Shown: one piece after another, positions 42,512-52,701 of the stretch
Layout of the letters: each line of letters begins with the position of its first letter
Numbering within the stretch: position 1 is the first letter of the stretch
Assembly: GCA_041648505.1 (NCBI GenBank)
Contig: JBAZOY010000001.1
Location: 1 to 64,000, forward strand
DNA: 64,000 nt
DNA from: JBAZOY01 sp041648505
Lineage (GTDB): Bacteria > Desulfobacterota > Syntrophia > Syntrophales > CG2-30-49-12
Direction: 5' to 3'
The notes under the pieces: model-generated
What the model was told of the DNA's origin: nothing
The model's input: only the letters and a program-made list of their open reading frames with translations
The model's database searches: none
Program-made: the position numbers and the translations under genes

Positions 42512-43228
42512 TCACGTATAAACCGGTTTAGTCTCATACGGTATGGGATCATCAACTCCAGCCAGATAGAATCCCCGAAGTCTCAGCGCACAACTGTCAC
42601 AGCACCCGCACGCTTTTTCCTCATTCTTATAGCATGACCATGTCAGGTGGAATGGTGCACACAATTCCACCCCTTTTCTCACTATTTCGGACTTCTTCAT
42701 ATCAATAACGGGTGTGATAATCTCAATGTGGGTCTCCGGCTTTGTTCCCAGTTCAATCAGCCTGTTAAAGGCAGTATAATATTCTTTTCTGCAATCCGGA
42801 TAGTGAGATGAGTCTTCCTCAACGGCGCCAATAAATATTTTCGTGGCGCCTATCACTTCGGCCCAACTCACTGCAATCGATATAATATTGGTATTTCGAA
42901 AGGGCACATACGATGCAGGAATCTCCCTGCACGCAAGATCTGCCTTTGAAACCTCAATATGTTCATCTGTAAGACTTGACCCGCCGATTTGTTTAAGGTG
43001 TTCCATATTGACCACTAAACGACGGGTAACTCCGTAGTACTCAGCAACGTCATGGAACGCTTTAAACTCTCGTTTCTCTGTTTTTTGCCCATAGTTCAGA
43101 TGTAGAAATGCCGTATCGTATTCCAGATTTGCTATAGCTGCCGTCACACAGCTATCCATCCCTCCGCTGACCAGGACAACGGCAAGCTCTCTAATCACTT
43201 TTACCCCTGTTTCGCCTTGCTTTCTCAT
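42512..43228 (-). CDS. queC: 7-cyano-7-deazaguanine (preQ0) synthase
   Basis: The ATP-pyrophosphatase loop [17 protein letters not shown] lies near residue 17, [12 protein letters not shown] follows, and the C-terminal zinc motif is [14 protein letters not shown]. QueC converts 7-carboxy-7-deazaguanine, ammonia and ATP to preQ0 in the queuosine pathway. ATG 43228 lies inside the end of queF. A GTG at 43198, with GGGGT just upstream, would give a start closer to other QueC proteins ([13 protein letters not shown]) and only an 8-base overlap, so the true start may be there. It is the last gene of the que operon. Confidence 0.92.
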   Translation of the reverse strand: MRKQGETGVKVIRELAVVLVSGGMDSCVTAAIANLEYDTAFLHLNYGQKTEKREFKAFHDVAEYYGVTRRLVVNMEHLKQIGGSSLTDEHIEVSKADLACREIPASYVPFRNTNIISIAVSWAEVIGATKIFIGAVEEDSSHYPDCRKEYYTAFNRLIELGTKPETHIEIITPVIDMKKSEIVRKGVELCAPFHLTWSCYKNEEKACGCCDSCALRLRGFYLAGVDDPIPYETKPVYT

Positions 43229-43622
43229 ATTTTGCTTTGACTACAGACCTCATACCGCCCCGTGTACTAAACTCACCGACGACCTCCATACCGGCAGGGT
43301 CGCATGCAGCGACTAAATCATCCAGAATCTTGTTAACTACCGCCTCATAGAAAACACCAATGTTTCTATACTCAATAAAATAATACTTGAGCGATTTCAA
43401 TTCGATGCATTTTTCAGCAGGGATGTAGTTGACAGTGATCGTCCCGAAATCCGGCAAGCCGGTTATTGGACAAACGGAGGTAAATTCCGCATTTGTGATG
43501 GTTATTGTGTACGGCCGGTGCGGATATTTATTCTCAAATGTCTCTATTCTGAAGACACCCTGTGTTTCGTCCCGACTGTTTTCTTCCACACGGCACCTAC
43601 CTTTCATTTTTGCTTTTTTCAT
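43191..43622 (-). CDS. queF: NADPH-dependent preQ0 reductase
   Basis: A short (143 aa) type I QueF of the tunnelling fold. The catalytic cysteine is C51 and the aspartate D58 in [29 protein letters not shown] is the family's QueF motif segment with the substrate-binding glutamate. It reduces preQ0 to preQ1. Its end overlaps the start of queC and it follows queE by 23 bases. Confidence 0.92.
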   Translation of the reverse strand: MKKAKMKGRCRVEENSRDETQGVFRIETFENKYPHRPYTITITNAEFTSVCPITGLPDFGTITVNYIPAEKCIELKSLKYYFIEYRNIGVFYEAVVNKILDDLVAACDPAGMEVVGEFSTRGGMRSVVKAKYEKARRNRGKSD

Positions 43623-43645
43623 CTTATTCCGATTCTAAATCAAAA

Positions 43646-44290
43646 TTATACACCCCTCATTTCCAGAGGCCAGATATATTTGTGCATTTGAAGGTTAAGC
43701 CGCAAATTCAGCCTGTCCTGCAATATCCACTCGGCTAACTGAACCGGTTTCAACTCACCGAACACAACAGACATCGATACGGGACATTTCTCATCCAGTG
43801 AATATTTGCCGATGATTTCTTTTGACCATTCATAGTCTTCCCGCGTCCCGATTACAAATTTTACTTCATCTTCAGGTGTAAGGTAGTCTATATTCCCCCA
43901 ACAGTTCTTATTCACCATCTTGCTCGATGGACATTTCAAATCCATTATCCTTCTTACTCTTGAATCAACTTTGCTAATATCTAAACTGCCACCGGTCTCA
44001 AGCAAAACCTCATACCCTTCATTACAGAGCCGATCCATAAGTGCATAGACGCCTTCCTGGAGCAGAGGCTCACCTCCTGTTACCTCAATAAGTTTGCATT
44101 GATAACTCCTGACGACGTCAATAATTTCATCTGCAGTCATCTCGTTCCCTTCATAGAAAGCGTACTCGGTGTCACAATAACTACAGCGAAGATTACAGGA
44201 TGTAAGTCTCACAAACACACATGGCAAGCCCACATAAGTGGATTCTCCTTGAATGCTGTGGAAAATTTCATTGATCGTCAGCTTTGTCAT
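43646..44290 (-). CDS. queE: 7-carboxy-7-deazaguanine synthase (radical SAM)
   Basis: The N-terminus MTKLTINEIFHSIQGESTYV and the radical SAM cluster motif CNLRCSYC (C32, C36, C39) followed by DTEYAF identify QueE. VTGGEPLLQEG is the SAM-binding GGE region. The enzyme rearranges 6-carboxytetrahydropterin to 7-carboxy-7-deazaguanine. The operon is queE-queF-queC; queD and the GTP cyclohydrolase are not in the window. At 214 aa it is of normal length. Confidence 0.93.
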   Translation of the reverse strand: MTKLTINEIFHSIQGESTYVGLPCVFVRLTSCNLRCSYCDTEYAFYEGNEMTADEIIDVVRSYQCKLIEVTGGEPLLQEGVYALMDRLCNEGYEVLLETGGSLDISKVDSRVRRIMDLKCPSSKMVNKNCWGNIDYLTPEDEVKFVIGTREDYEWSKEIIGKYSLDEKCPVSMSVVFGELKPVQLAEWILQDRLNLRLNLQMHKYIWPLEMRGV

Positions 44291-44332
44291 AAAACTTTTT
44301 CAGGTGCCCATTATCCACGGCATACTCGGGGG

Positions 44333-44596
44333 TCATACCTCTAACTTCTGTTCCTTAAACCATTTGTCTCTTTCACGATCTTTATCGACCTCTATCGCAT
44401 GTTGCCCACCATCTACTTCAATTACCAGACCTCTTTCAAAACAAACAAAATCTACAATATATTTTCCAATGGGCTGTTGTCTCCTGAACTTAAGTCCTTC
44501 TAACTGTCTTGCTCTCAAATATCGCCATAATTTTTGCTCTGCGTCAGTCGACCTCTTTCTGAGATTTCTTGCTATAGTAACAGAGTTGTTGCTCAA
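44333..44596 (-). pseudogene. DUF559 (Vsr-like endonuclease fold) gene, 3'-truncated
   Basis: The product reads NLRKRSTDAEQKLWRYLRAR, then GLKFRRQQPIGKYIVDFVC, and LVIEVDGGQHAIEVDKDRER: the core of DUF559 proteins, related to very-short-patch-repair endonucleases. The usual C-terminal segment (after DxWFxxxGxxVLRFWNNEV) is missing; the frame ends KEQKLEV, so about 30 residues have been lost. It lies 42 bases before queE, in the same direction. The truncation coincides with the queE upstream region, so it may be the edge of a rearrangement. Confidence 0.75.
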
Positions 44597-44618
44597 TATT
44601 TAATCACCCTCACCCTAC

Positions 44619-44642
44619 CCCTCTCCCCTCCGAGGGAGAGGG
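44619..44642. repeat. GC-rich hairpin repeat of the CCCTCTCCC type
   Basis: CCCTCTCCC (44619-44627) and GGGAGAGGG (44634-44642) pair perfectly around CTCCGA, preceded by CACCCTCACCCTACCC. This is a dispersed repeat form known from many proteobacterial genomes. It stands between argB and the DUF559 gene; the rest of this 221-base gap shows nothing else. Confidence 0.8.
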
Positions 44643-44817
44643 AATCTTTCTGATTACAACACAGTTTCTCTAAAGGGAAGGGAATTTTGAAATAACCATT
44701 TGAAACGAGAAGGAACCCAAACTATAGATGACCCGTGACGTATTCGGCAGGTGGAAATGCAGAGTGGTATGTACTTTGGGTACAGGTCTCCCCTGCCCCC
44801 ACTTATACTTTACCAGT

Positions 44818-45714
44818 TTAATGGGACAGTACTATCTCCGTCCCGATCCCCATGTCTGTAAAAATTTCCAGTAGAATGGAATGTTTTAAACGGCCATCAA
44901 TAATATGGGCTTTCTTTACTCCTTTTCTCAAAGCTTTAAGACAGCACTTCACCTTGGGAAACATACCGCCCATTATAAGTCCTGCATCAATCATATTCTT
45001 TGCTTCCACGTCATTCATCGTATTTATCAATTGTCCTTCTTCATTCATGACCCCTTCCACATCGGTCAGCAGGAGAAGCTTTTCCGCTTTTAGGGCAGCA
45101 GCCACCTCACCGGCAACAATATCGGCATTGATGTTATACGTTTCACCATTCTCCCCCACACCGGTCGGGGCAATAACGGGGATAAAACCACTTTTCACCA
45201 TTGTGTAAATCAAGTCTGTATTTATTTTCGTAACCCTGCCTACCAGGCCGACATCAATGATCTCAGACGGTGTATCCTTAACTTTCTCTTCGCTCAGGAT
45301 ATATTTTTCCGCACGTGTCAGATTGCCGTCCTTGCCGGACATCCCTACTGCCCTGCCGCCATGCCGATTGATGAGGCCCACAATTTCCTTGTTCACCGTC
45401 CCTGCGAGCACCATCTCTACAATGGCCATGGTCTCCTCATCAGTCACACGCATCCCCTGAACAAATTTAGAATCCTTGCCCAGTTTTTTTAAAATATTAC
45501 CGATCTGGGGACCACCGCCATGAACCAGCACAGGGTTAATCCCGATGTATTTCATCATGACCACATCTTTGGCGAATATATTCTTCAATTCGTCATCCAC
45601 CATGGCATGGCCACCGTACTTTATAACAATAGTCTTGTTGGCAAATCGCTGTATATATGGAAGGGCCTCCAGAAGGATATCGGCCCTTTCCATAGATTCC
45701 TTAACACTGCCCAT
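44818..45714 (-). CDS. argB: acetylglutamate kinase
   Basis: The amino-acid-kinase fold is clear: [80 protein letters not shown] and [10 protein letters not shown]. ArgB phosphorylates N-acetyl-L-glutamate in arginine synthesis. It is 298 aa, the normal length. It lies downstream of the hslU-SPFH genes on the same strand; a heptamer tandem repeat lies in its upstream gap. No argF follows; the que-linked DNA begins instead. Confidence 0.95.
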   Translation of the reverse strand: MGSVKESMERADILLEALPYIQRFANKTIVIKYGGHAMVDDELKNIFAKDVVMMKYIGINPVLVHGGGPQIGNILKKLGKDSKFVQGMRVTDEETMAIVEMVLAGTVNKEIVGLINRHGGRAVGMSGKDGNLTRAEKYILSEEKVKDTPSEIIDVGLVGRVTKINTDLIYTMVKSGFIPVIAPTGVGENGETYNINADIVAGEVAAALKAEKLLLLTDVEGVMNEEGQLINTMNDVEAKNMIDAGLIMGGMFPKVKCCLKALRKGVKKAHIIDGRLKHSILLEIFTDMGIGTEIVLSH

Positions 45715-45795
45715 TTATACCTCTTTACGATTGATGAGTTATTATTGTAACTGCCCGGGAGTCAGATTGTCGGTTGTCTTTTCATTCTGTATTCT

Positions 45796-45846
<51 letters not shown>

Positions 45847-45853
45847 TCATTTA

Positions 45854-46714
45854 CTATTTCTTCTGTAAGTCGCCTACGCCTATAAATGGTACTGCCCCAG
45901 CACCTGTAACCTGCGGGAGAATTCCGTTCCATTTGTTTATAGCCATGATATTGGCTTCTACCTTTCTAAGCTCTATAAGGTCTAATGAAATATTTGCCTT
46001 CTGTAACCTCAAGGACTCTGCCTCTGCCCTGGCTGCTGTAATCTTCTGTTCTGCCTCTATCTTTATCCTCTCCAGGTCCCGCTGTGCCTTCATCGCAAGC
46101 TGTTCTGCCGTCTGCTTTGACTCAATGGCCTCCATAAATATTTTGGAGAAGCTGAAACCGACGATAGAGAATGCATCAACTGCTATGTTGTGGGTCAAGA
46201 GCCTTTCCGTAAGGGTTGATTTCATTGCGTCGCTTACCGCCGACCTCTTTGTGATAAGCTCTTCTGCAGTGTACCTGGCGGTAACAGCCTTTACCACCTC
46301 CTGCACCGCAGGGTCTATGATTCGCTCTTTAAACTCTATGCCAATGCTCTGATAGACAATATTTGCCTTACTAGGAACTATGTGATAGTTAATCGCAACA
46401 GTAGAGCTTACATCCTGAAGGTTGGATGATGCAGCAGCTGCATCAGTCGTTGCCTTCTGAACCTTGACATCCATCAGAACAATTTGCTGCATTACAGGTA
46501 TCCTCAGGTGCAGTCCTTCTCCCAGCACATCTTTCTGAACAGCACCAAAATTAAGAAGGATACCTCTTTCACCCGGACCGATCTGAACCCATGGCCTAAA
46601 AAACACGAAAACCACCAGAATTACTCCTATAATTATTATAAGCTTTTTAGCTCCCCCTTTCTTCATTGCAGACTGCACTGCCTCCTTAGCCCTGTGAATA
46701 TCTCTTTCATCCAT
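45854..46714 (-). CDS. SPFH/prohibitin-family membrane protein (HflC/PHB-like)
   Basis: A single membrane helix lies at 25-41 (LIIIIGVILVVFVFFRP) after a short cytoplasmic start, followed by the SPFH domain (IGPGERGILLNFGAVQKDVL, then VSSTVAINYHIVPSKA) and a long coiled-coil rich in A, E and K (QTAEQLAMKAQRDLERIKIE). It ends with a hydrophobic VTGAGAVPFIGVGD tail as in mitochondrial prohibitins. Such proteins form large membrane rings and regulate proteases such as FtsH or organise membrane domains. It lies 121 bases after hslU on the same strand. Confidence 0.85.
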   Translation of the reverse strand: MDERDIHRAKEAVQSAMKKGGAKKLIIIIGVILVVFVFFRPWVQIGPGERGILLNFGAVQKDVLGEGLHLRIPVMQQIVLMDVKVQKATTDAAAASSNLQDVSSTVAINYHIVPSKANIVYQSIGIEFKERIIDPAVQEVVKAVTARYTAEELITKRSAVSDAMKSTLTERLLTHNIAVDAFSIVGFSFSKIFMEAIESKQTAEQLAMKAQRDLERIKIEAEQKITAARAEAESLRLQKANISLDLIELRKVEANIMAINKWNGILPQVTGAGAVPFIGVGDLQKK

Positions 46715-46835
46715 TATTAAACTACCTCCCCTTTAATTTAGAGGCTGCTAAGCAACCCCGGTGTTTGGCCCTCTCAGTCTTAAGTCATGAATCGGATGTC
46801 AAGAAACGAGACGTATGACTGATTTTGTATAGGGC

Positions 46836-48209
46836 TTACAGGATGTACCTGCTTAAGTCTTCATCTTCAACAATATCTTCCAGTCTTTCCCTCACATAAT
46901 CAGCGTCAATGACCACTTCTCCTTTTTCCATCTCCGGAGCATCAAAGGAGATTTCTTCCAGCAGGGTCTCCATAATAGTATAAAGCCTCCTGGCCCCGAT
47001 ATTTTCTGTCTTTTCATTGACCACTACCGCCACTTCTCCAATTTCAGCAATTGCATCGTCCTTGAAAACCAGATCAACCCCTTCCGTTGCCATCATCTCT
47101 ATATACTGTTTAATAAGGGCATTATGTGGTTCCGTGAGAATTCTTATAAATTCTTCTTTCCCAAGGGAATCCAACTCCACCCTGATGGGGAAACGCCCCT
47201 GAAGCTCAGGAATGAGATCGGACGGTTTTGAAGCGCTGAATGCGCCGGCAGCGATAAAGAGAATATGATCCGTCCTGACCATACCGTATCTTGTATTGAC
47301 GGCAGATCCTTCCACAATCGGCAAAAGGTCCCTCTGAACACCTTCCCTGGACACATCAGGACCTTGTGAAGAATTACTTCCCACGATCTTGTCAATCTCG
47401 TCGAGGAAGATGATGCCGGATTGTTCCACTCTTTCAATGGCTGTCCTGGTTACCTTTTCCATATCTACAAGTTTCTGGGCCTCCTCGCTCTCCAGAAGCT
47501 CCAGGGCATCTGAAACCTTGGCTCTGGTGCTTTTCTTTCTCTGGGGAAACATATTCCCAAACACCTCTTTGATATTCAGGCCCATATCCTCAACACCGGA
47601 AGAAGAAAATATCTCAATCATAGGACCGGTTTTTATATCTGCTACTTCTATATCCACAAAACGGTTATCCAATTTGCCGTCATGAAGGAGGCGACGTAGT
47701 TTTTCACGCGTCGTATCACTCTCTTTCTTTTCAATTTCAAACTGCTCTGAATCCTTCTCGACAATCATATCTCTAGACTTACTTTCTTTGAGAGGAAGGA
47801 GGATATCTAAAATTCTTTCCTCTGCAATTTCGGCTGCCCTCTCCTTCACATTCTCCTGTTCTTCCGATTTGACCATATTCAGCGACAATTCCACGATATC
47901 ACGCACCATGGATTCTACATCTCTACCCACATAACCTACCTCAGTAAACTTTGATGCCTCAATTTTTAAAAAGGGAGAATTATCGAGTTTTGCCAGTCTA
48001 CGAGCGATCTCTGTCTTTCCCACCCCTGTCGGACCGATCATGATGATGTTCTTCGGAGATATTTCTTCTGCAAGCTCAGGGGAAACATTCTGACGTCTCC
48101 AGCGGTTCCTCAACGCAATAGCAACTGCCCGTTTAGCATCATCCTGACCTATTATGTACTGATCCAGCTTTTCTACAATCTCCCTCGGTGTTAACTGATT
48201 TGACGGCAT
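46836..48209 (-). CDS. hslU: ATP-dependent protease ATPase subunit HslU
   Basis: The N-terminus [20 protein letters not shown], the Walker [18 protein letters not shown], the GYVGRD pore loop, Walker B in [10 protein letters not shown] and the C-terminal [10 protein letters not shown] tail that docks into HslV define HslU (ClpY). ATG 48209 is preferred to the GTG at 48221, because AAGGAG lies upstream of it at workable distance and the resulting N-terminus ([11 protein letters not shown]) matches the family. HslU unfolds substrates for the HslV protease. It immediately follows hslV. Confidence 0.95.
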   Translation of the reverse strand: MPSNQLTPREIVEKLDQYIIGQDDAKRAVAIALRNRWRRQNVSPELAEEISPKNIIMIGPTGVGKTEIARRLAKLDNSPFLKIEASKFTEVGYVGRDVESMVRDIVELSLNMVKSEEQENVKERAAEIAEERILDILLPLKESKSRDMIVEKDSEQFEIEKKESDTTREKLRRLLHDGKLDNRFVDIEVADIKTGPMIEIFSSSGVEDMGLNIKEVFGNMFPQRKKSTRAKVSDALELLESEEAQKLVDMEKVTRTAIERVEQSGIIFLDEIDKIVGSNSSQGPDVSREGVQRDLLPIVEGSAVNTRYGMVRTDHILFIAAGAFSASKPSDLIPELQGRFPIRVELDSLGKEEFIRILTEPHNALIKQYIEMMATEGVDLVFKDDAIAEIGEVAVVVNEKTENIGARRLYTIMETLLEEISFDAPEMEKGEVVIDADYVRERLEDIVEDEDLSRYIL

Positions 48210-48217
48210 ATAAATTT

Positions 48218-48832
48218 TCACTCCTTATTCTTTTTCCTCATTTCTTTTCCCTTACCATTATTACTACTAACCTTTACCTTCGGTTCCGTTTCCTCGTCTA
48301 TATCCAGCTCCTCAATGGTAATTCTGTCGTTGGTATATATGCAAATCCCTGCGGCAATCTTTATCGCTTCTTCTGCAATTTCTGTTGCCGTTAGATCAGA
48401 GTATCTAACCAGGGCCCGGGCCGCAGCTAATGCATAAGGGCCTCCAGACCCTATTGCCAATAAATTGTCATCTGATTCGATAACATCTCCGTTGCCGGAA
48501 ATGATGAGAAAATATTCTCTACTTACGGCAATCATCAAGGCCTCCAGGTGCCTTAAGACCCTGTCTGTTCTCCAATCCTTGGTCAGCTCAACCGCCGCTC
48601 TCAAAAGGTTACCGTTGTACTGTTCCAGTTTCTGATCGAACCGGTCGAAGAGAGTGAATGCATCAGCCGTTGCCCCCGCAAATCCCACAAGAACCTGATT
48701 ATGATACAAACGGCGAACCTTTCTGGCCCCATGTTTCATAACAGTAACATCGAGGGTAACCTGACCATCCCCCGCTATCGTGACTTTCCCCTTATGCCTG
48801 ACAGCTAATATAGTAGTTCCCCTTATCTTCAT
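48218..48832 (-). CDS. hslV: ATP-dependent protease peptidase subunit HslV
   Basis: The propeptide MKIRG precedes the catalytic threonine in [20 protein letters not shown], and the proteasome-beta-type core includes [16 protein letters not shown] and [18 protein letters not shown]. HslV forms the dodecameric peptidase of HslUV. At 204 aa it is longer than the usual 175-180 because of a charged C-terminal tail ending [12 protein letters not shown]. The gene starts 6 bases after xerC and its TGA abuts or overlaps the hslU region. Confidence 0.95.
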   Translation of the reverse strand: MKIRGTTILAVRHKGKVTIAGDGQVTLDVTVMKHGARKVRRLYHNQVLVGFAGATADAFTLFDRFDQKLEQYNGNLLRAAVELTKDWRTDRVLRHLEALMIAVSREYFLIISGNGDVIESDDNLLAIGSGGPYALAAARALVRYSDLTATEIAEEAIKIAAGICIYTNDRITIEELDIDEETEPKVKVSSNNGKGKEMRKKNKE

Positions 48833-48838
48833 AAATCG

Positions 48839-49798
48839 TCAACAACCCCCTCTCGCCTTGGGGTGAGCCTTGTCGTAGACTTCCATAAGCCTGCTTATAC
48901 TCACCGATGTATATTTTTGAGTAGTAGAGAGACTCTCGTGGCCAAGAAGTTCCTGAATCGACCGCAGATCGGCTCCTGCATTCATCAAGTGCGTGGCAAA
49001 TGTATGCCGTAGTGTATGAGGACTGATCTTTCTATTAATCCCGGCAAGCAGGACATATTTATCGAGAATTCTGGCTACACTTCTCGTGCTTAACCTGTTT
49101 CCTCCTCTGCCGATAAATACAGGTACTTCCGGCTCATCTTCCCCGCTTCTCAATAGTTCACTTCTTATTCCGAGATAGTCACGCATGGCCAGCAGGGCCG
49201 GCTCACCTACAGGAATAATTCTTTCCTTCCTGCCCTTCCCTCTGATCCTCAATAATCTCCTGTCAAAATCAATATCCCTCAGGTTTAAACCGGTAAGTTC
49301 GGAAAGACGGATACCTGAAGAATAAAATAACTCAATAATGGCCCTGTCCCTTAATCCAAAAGCACCCTGTTTAAAGGGAACAGCTAACAGGGCAAACATC
49401 TCATCCACAGAGAGAAAAGATGGTATATATTTGTCGGGGGGCGGTCCTTGAACCAACAGGGCAGGATTAACCTTAAGTTTCCCTTCACGCAGGAGATATT
49501 TAAAAAAAGACCTCAGGGCGGCCACCTTCCTTGAAATGGTTACCTTCTTCAACTTTGCCCTGTAGAGTGAACCTAGAAAACTCCTGATTACCTTATAATC
49601 CACGCAGCCAAGAACTTCACCGCTGTCTTCTCCTGCTTCATGGCAAGTTTTACCCGCTGTTATATGATTCTCATCCAGGAACGCTTTAAATTGTTTTAAA
49701 TCGGTTAAATAATTCTTCCTCGTATGGGGAGACAAGTTTCTCTCAATCTCCATATGCACGGCAAAATCTCTAACGGCTTTTTCCATATACCTTCGCAA
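48839..49798 (-). CDS. xerC: tyrosine recombinase XerC
   Basis: The protein (319 aa) has the SAM-like N-terminal core-binding domain (AVHMEIERNLSPHTRKNY, then LTDLKQFKAFL) and the catalytic domain with R164 (SSGIRLSE), K188, H261 and R264 (HTLRHTFATH), H287 (LLGHESL) and nucleophile Y296 (STTQKYTSVS). An insertion near residues 44-66 (ITAGKTCHEAGEDSGEVLG) is longer than in E. coli XerC. XerC/XerD resolve chromosome dimers at dif. The neighbourhood xerC-hslV-hslU is common for the housekeeping recombinase, so it is not a phage integrase. Confidence 0.92.
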   Translation of the reverse strand: MRRYMEKAVRDFAVHMEIERNLSPHTRKNYLTDLKQFKAFLDENHITAGKTCHEAGEDSGEVLGCVDYKVIRSFLGSLYRAKLKKVTISRKVAALRSFFKYLLREGKLKVNPALLVQGPPPDKYIPSFLSVDEMFALLAVPFKQGAFGLRDRAIIELFYSSGIRLSELTGLNLRDIDFDRRLLRIRGKGRKERIIPVGEPALLAMRDYLGIRSELLRSGEDEPEVPVFIGRGGNRLSTRSVARILDKYVLLAGINRKISPHTLRHTFATHLMNAGADLRSIQELLGHESLSTTQKYTSVSISRLMEVYDKAHPKARGGC

Positions 49799-49858
49799 AG
49801 ATCAAACTGCTCAGAAGCAGGTCTTCCACAACGGACCACCTGTCTGGTTAAGATTCGT

Positions 49859-50359
49859 TCACATCTTGTATTTTCCAAAATCTTCGGGGGAAAGATTTTC
49901 CAGGAATTCCTTTAGCTTTTCTTTTTTCACGTCATCAATATCAACCATTTTTGTCCCGAAATCTATATCCCTGGATTTTTCGATAACTTTATTATCAACG
50001 AATATTGGGGCCTTGACCCTTAAGGCAAGAGCAATAGCATCGCTGGGACGAGAATCAACGACAAGTTCAACACCATCTTTGAGCAAATGGATACTGGCAA
50101 AAAAAGTGTTGTTCTTGAGATCGGTTATAGCAATCATCGATACATTAATTCTAAAGGTATCCAATACATCCTTGAGAAGATCATGGGTCATGGGCCTGGA
50201 AAAAGTAACCTTCTCCAGTTCCATAGCAATGGCACTAGCCTCGAAGATACCTATCCAGATAGGAATAGCATTCTTATCATGAATATCTTTCAAAATCAAA
50301 ATCGGTGTATTCGTAACCGGATCTAAAGTTAGTTCCGACACCTTCATTTCTATAAGCAT
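49859..50359 (-). CDS. bifunctional nuclease family protein (BFN/DUF151)
   Basis: A 166-aa protein with the DUF151 core: TNTPILILKDIHDKNAIPIW, GIFEASAIAMELEKVTFSRP, THDLLKDVL and VDSRPSDAIALALRVKAPIF. The family includes plant BFN nucleases and bacterial proteins of uncertain role. A DUF151-UVR type tail is absent. The start overlaps the end of miaB by 10 bases, and xerC follows after 60 bases, so it is part of the miaB-xerC-hslVU operon. Confidence 0.88.
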   Translation of the reverse strand: MLIEMKVSELTLDPVTNTPILILKDIHDKNAIPIWIGIFEASAIAMELEKVTFSRPMTHDLLKDVLDTFRINVSMIAITDLKNNTFFASIHLLKDGVELVVDSRPSDAIALALRVKAPIFVDNKVIEKSRDIDFGTKMVDIDDVKKEKLKEFLENLSPEDFGKYKM

Positions 50360-51687
50360 CTATCATCCCTCCCCTCACATAGTTTGCCCCTTGCGGAATG
50401 CTGATATGCCTCTGTAATCAAAACGGGAACCGTTTTTCCGATAAGTTCACCGTTCCCCTTAAAGTTCACAGTTGTATTGGATCGTGTTCGTCCCGTCAAT
50501 TCATCAGGTAATTTTTTACTTACCCCATCAATCAGCACATCTTCTGTACATCCCACCAGAGCTTTGTTCCTTTCGAGGGTATGTTTATCCTGAAGGGACT
50601 GTAGTACCTGCAACCTCTCACGCTTTATACCGTCATCTATCCTGTTGTCGAAATTTACCGCCACAGTCCCCACACGTTCGGAATACTTAAAAGAGAACAG
50701 GTTATCAAATTTGACCTTTTCCATCAAGTCCATCGTTTCTTGAAAATCATTCTCCGTTTCCCCGGGAAATCCTACAATCATATCTGAAGTAATACTGATA
50801 TGCGGGCAAATATCCCTGAGGCTTTCCACCTTATCTAAATATTCTTCCTTAGTGTAACCACGGTTCATTTTCTTCAGGATACCGTCCGATCCCGATTGAA
50901 CGGGAAGATGAATATGTTCACATAACTTACTGATCTGAGCATAACATTTCATCAGGTTAAAAGACAGGTCTTTCGGATGCGAGGTTGTAAATCTGATTCT
51001 CTCGATCCTCTCGATTTCTCCGACCTCTCCCAAAAGAACAGCAAAATCGGTACCTATTGTTTTGCCATAGGAATTAACGTTCTGACCGAGGAGTGTTACT
51101 TCCTTTATCCCATGATCAGCAAGGAATTTAACTTCATTAATAATATCCCTGCGTGGTCTGCTCACCTCCGGCCCTCGCAGATATGGAACAACACAGTAGG
51201 AGCAAAAATTATTACACCCATGCATAATGGTTACATAAGAGCTGATAGCACCATTCTGAGGAGGCGCCACTATGTCCAGTGATTTTATAGTTTCATGAAA
51301 TGCCGTCTGTCCAACCTGTGACCCTGTAATTTCGATGGTTCTTATAAGATCAGGAAGTTGGTGAATATTGTGGGTTCCAAAAACCAGATCCAGAAAAGGC
51401 ACCTTTGTAAATATTTTATCCCCCCACTGCTGGGCAAGACATCCACCCATCCCTATAATAAGCCCCGGTTTACTGTGTTTTAATTCTTTAAATCTCCCCA
51501 GTTGGCTGTATACCTTTTGCGCAGCTTTTTCTCTTATACTGCAGGTATTTATGATGACTAGATCAGCTTTTCTGGGGTCGTCAGTTGTTTTATATCCGGA
51601 GCCCTCAAGCAGTGCCGCAATCTGCTCCGAATCGTGAACATTCATTTGACAGCCGAAAGTTTTAATGTAGAGGTACTTATCTCCCAT
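50350..51687 (-). CDS. miaB: tRNA-2-methylthio-N6-dimethylallyladenosine synthase
   Basis: The UPF0004 domain has its three cluster cysteines C13 (TFGCQMN), C49 (INTCSI) and C83 (GGCLAQ). The radical SAM motif is C158, C162 and C165 (HGCNNFCSYCVVPYLRG). GQNVNSYG and a C-terminal TRAM domain follow. MiaB adds the methylthio group to i6A37 of tRNA. At 445 aa it has normal length. It heads the minus-strand operon that continues with the bifunctional nuclease, xerC, hslV and hslU. Confidence 0.95.
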   Translation of the reverse strand: MGDKYLYIKTFGCQMNVHDSEQIAALLEGSGYKTTDDPRKADLVIINTCSIREKAAQKVYSQLGRFKELKHSKPGLIIGMGGCLAQQWGDKIFTKVPFLDLVFGTHNIHQLPDLIRTIEITGSQVGQTAFHETIKSLDIVAPPQNGAISSYVTIMHGCNNFCSYCVVPYLRGPEVSRPRRDIINEVKFLADHGIKEVTLLGQNVNSYGKTIGTDFAVLLGEVGEIERIERIRFTTSHPKDLSFNLMKCYAQISKLCEHIHLPVQSGSDGILKKMNRGYTKEEYLDKVESLRDICPHISITSDMIVGFPGETENDFQETMDLMEKVKFDNLFSFKYSERVGTVAVNFDNRIDDGIKRERLQVLQSLQDKHTLERNKALVGCTEDVLIDGVSKKLPDELTGRTRSNTTVNFKGNGELIGKTVPVLITEAYQHSARGKLCEGRDDRCL

Positions 51688-51990
51688 TCTCGCTTACCAT
51701 GAAAATTTTGCAGCTACTAATGTCCTGTTATACAACCTTACTTGCCGTGCTGATACAATTTACAATTCATTGGAACAATGATCCTTATGATAATTGTTTT
51801 GAAGTTTATTAATCTTAAGGATTTGTAGTGTACCGCAACTTCAAGTACGCGAAACACTGGAAAATAAAAGAAAGGTAAATGATAAAATGGAAGCCATAAA
51901 AAAATTTATCTAAGAACTCGACAGACTCTTTTTGCTCAGTCAAGTCGTATTGGGTTTGCTGTTAGCATTTAATACCACTCAGTTAACTCT
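51688..51990. other. 303-base intergenic region upstream of miaB
   Basis: This gap lies between the stop of the mechanosensitive-channel-like gene (minus strand) and the start of miaB (minus strand). It is AT-rich and contains no frame longer than about 30 codons. It should hold the promoter of the miaB operon; I find several weak TTGnnn/TAtnnT pairs but none convincing. No terminator hairpin with a T-run was recognised. Confidence 0.6.
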
Positions 51991-52686
51991 TTAAAGATGA
52001 CTGAAGTCATCCTTATCTCCCTCGCCTTTTACCTTCTTTTCAATATAATTCTTCGCAATATCTCGGCCTCCAAAGCCAAAAGCTATCGCAAACGCAAGGA
52101 CTATTCCTCCAAAGATTATTGCAAAGGCAATAACCATCGTCTCCCTGCCGATACCAAGTTGTTCAAGTGCCATCGTCAGAGTAATTAAAAAAATAGCTAT
52201 TTTAACAAATCTTCCTATTAATCCGGATATTTTGATCCCCGCATTTACAGAAGCGATCAATGCGGCACGTCCGAAAAAATTACCTAAAAGATGCCCTAAA
52301 AAGAGAATAACGGCAGCAATAAAAACATTAGGCAAATAAAGAAGAAATGTTTCCAGTATCCTCTCTATAACGGGGAAATTCAATGATTGTAATGAGAGGA
52401 TCGAAAAAATGATTATTGTTATCCAGCCAATGAACCTCGAAATGACCAGGGAAACAGGTTCTTTCACCCCGGCTTTTTGTATTATCTCGACCACTCCAAA
52501 TCTCTCCGACAATTTGTCGAGCTTTATCGCGCGGAGAAACCTGGAAAATATAAATTTGAGAATCAAGCCAAGAAAAATACCTAAGATAAATATGAATATG
52601 GAAGTAAGGATTGCAGGAAGAAATTGCAGGAAGTTTTCCAAGCATTTATCTAATGGTTCAATGATTATCCTCTGCAAGAAGTTCAT
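51991..52686 (-). CDS. small mechanosensitive-channel-like membrane protein (TM_helix/CmpX type)
   Basis: At 231 residues the protein has four to five hydrophobic helices: FLPAILTSIFIFILGIFLGL, IGWITIIIFSILSL, YLPNVFIAAVILFLGHLLG, IGRFVKIAIFLITLTMAL and IAFAIIFGGIVLAFAIAFGF. The repeats (hLGhxLG, phenylalanine-rich) are those of Pfam TM_helix (PF05552), and the GFGGRDIAKN ending resembles MscS-like proteins before their beta domain, which is absent. A role in osmotic adaptation is plausible, next to a trehalose/glucan operon. It follows the GT81-like gene by 15 bases. Confidence 0.78.
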   Translation of the reverse strand: MNFLQRIIIEPLDKCLENFLQFLPAILTSIFIFILGIFLGLILKFIFSRFLRAIKLDKLSERFGVVEIIQKAGVKEPVSLVISRFIGWITIIIFSILSLQSLNFPVIERILETFLLYLPNVFIAAVILFLGHLLGNFFGRAALIASVNAGIKISGLIGRFVKIAIFLITLTMALEQLGIGRETMVIAFAIIFGGIVLAFAIAFGFGGRDIAKNYIEKKVKGEGDKDDFSHL

Positions 52687-52701
52687 AAATACCCCCTTTC
52701 T

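Noticed and set aside
44291..44332. preQ1 riboswitch before the que operon
   Set aside because: The short region upstream of queE shows no C-rich loop/A-rich tail pattern of a preQ1 aptamer and lies directly behind the DUF559 remnant.
48839..49798. Phage or integron integrase marking a mobile element
   Set aside because: The tyrosine recombinase lies in the conserved xerC-hslV-hslU context with housekeeping neighbours on the same strand.
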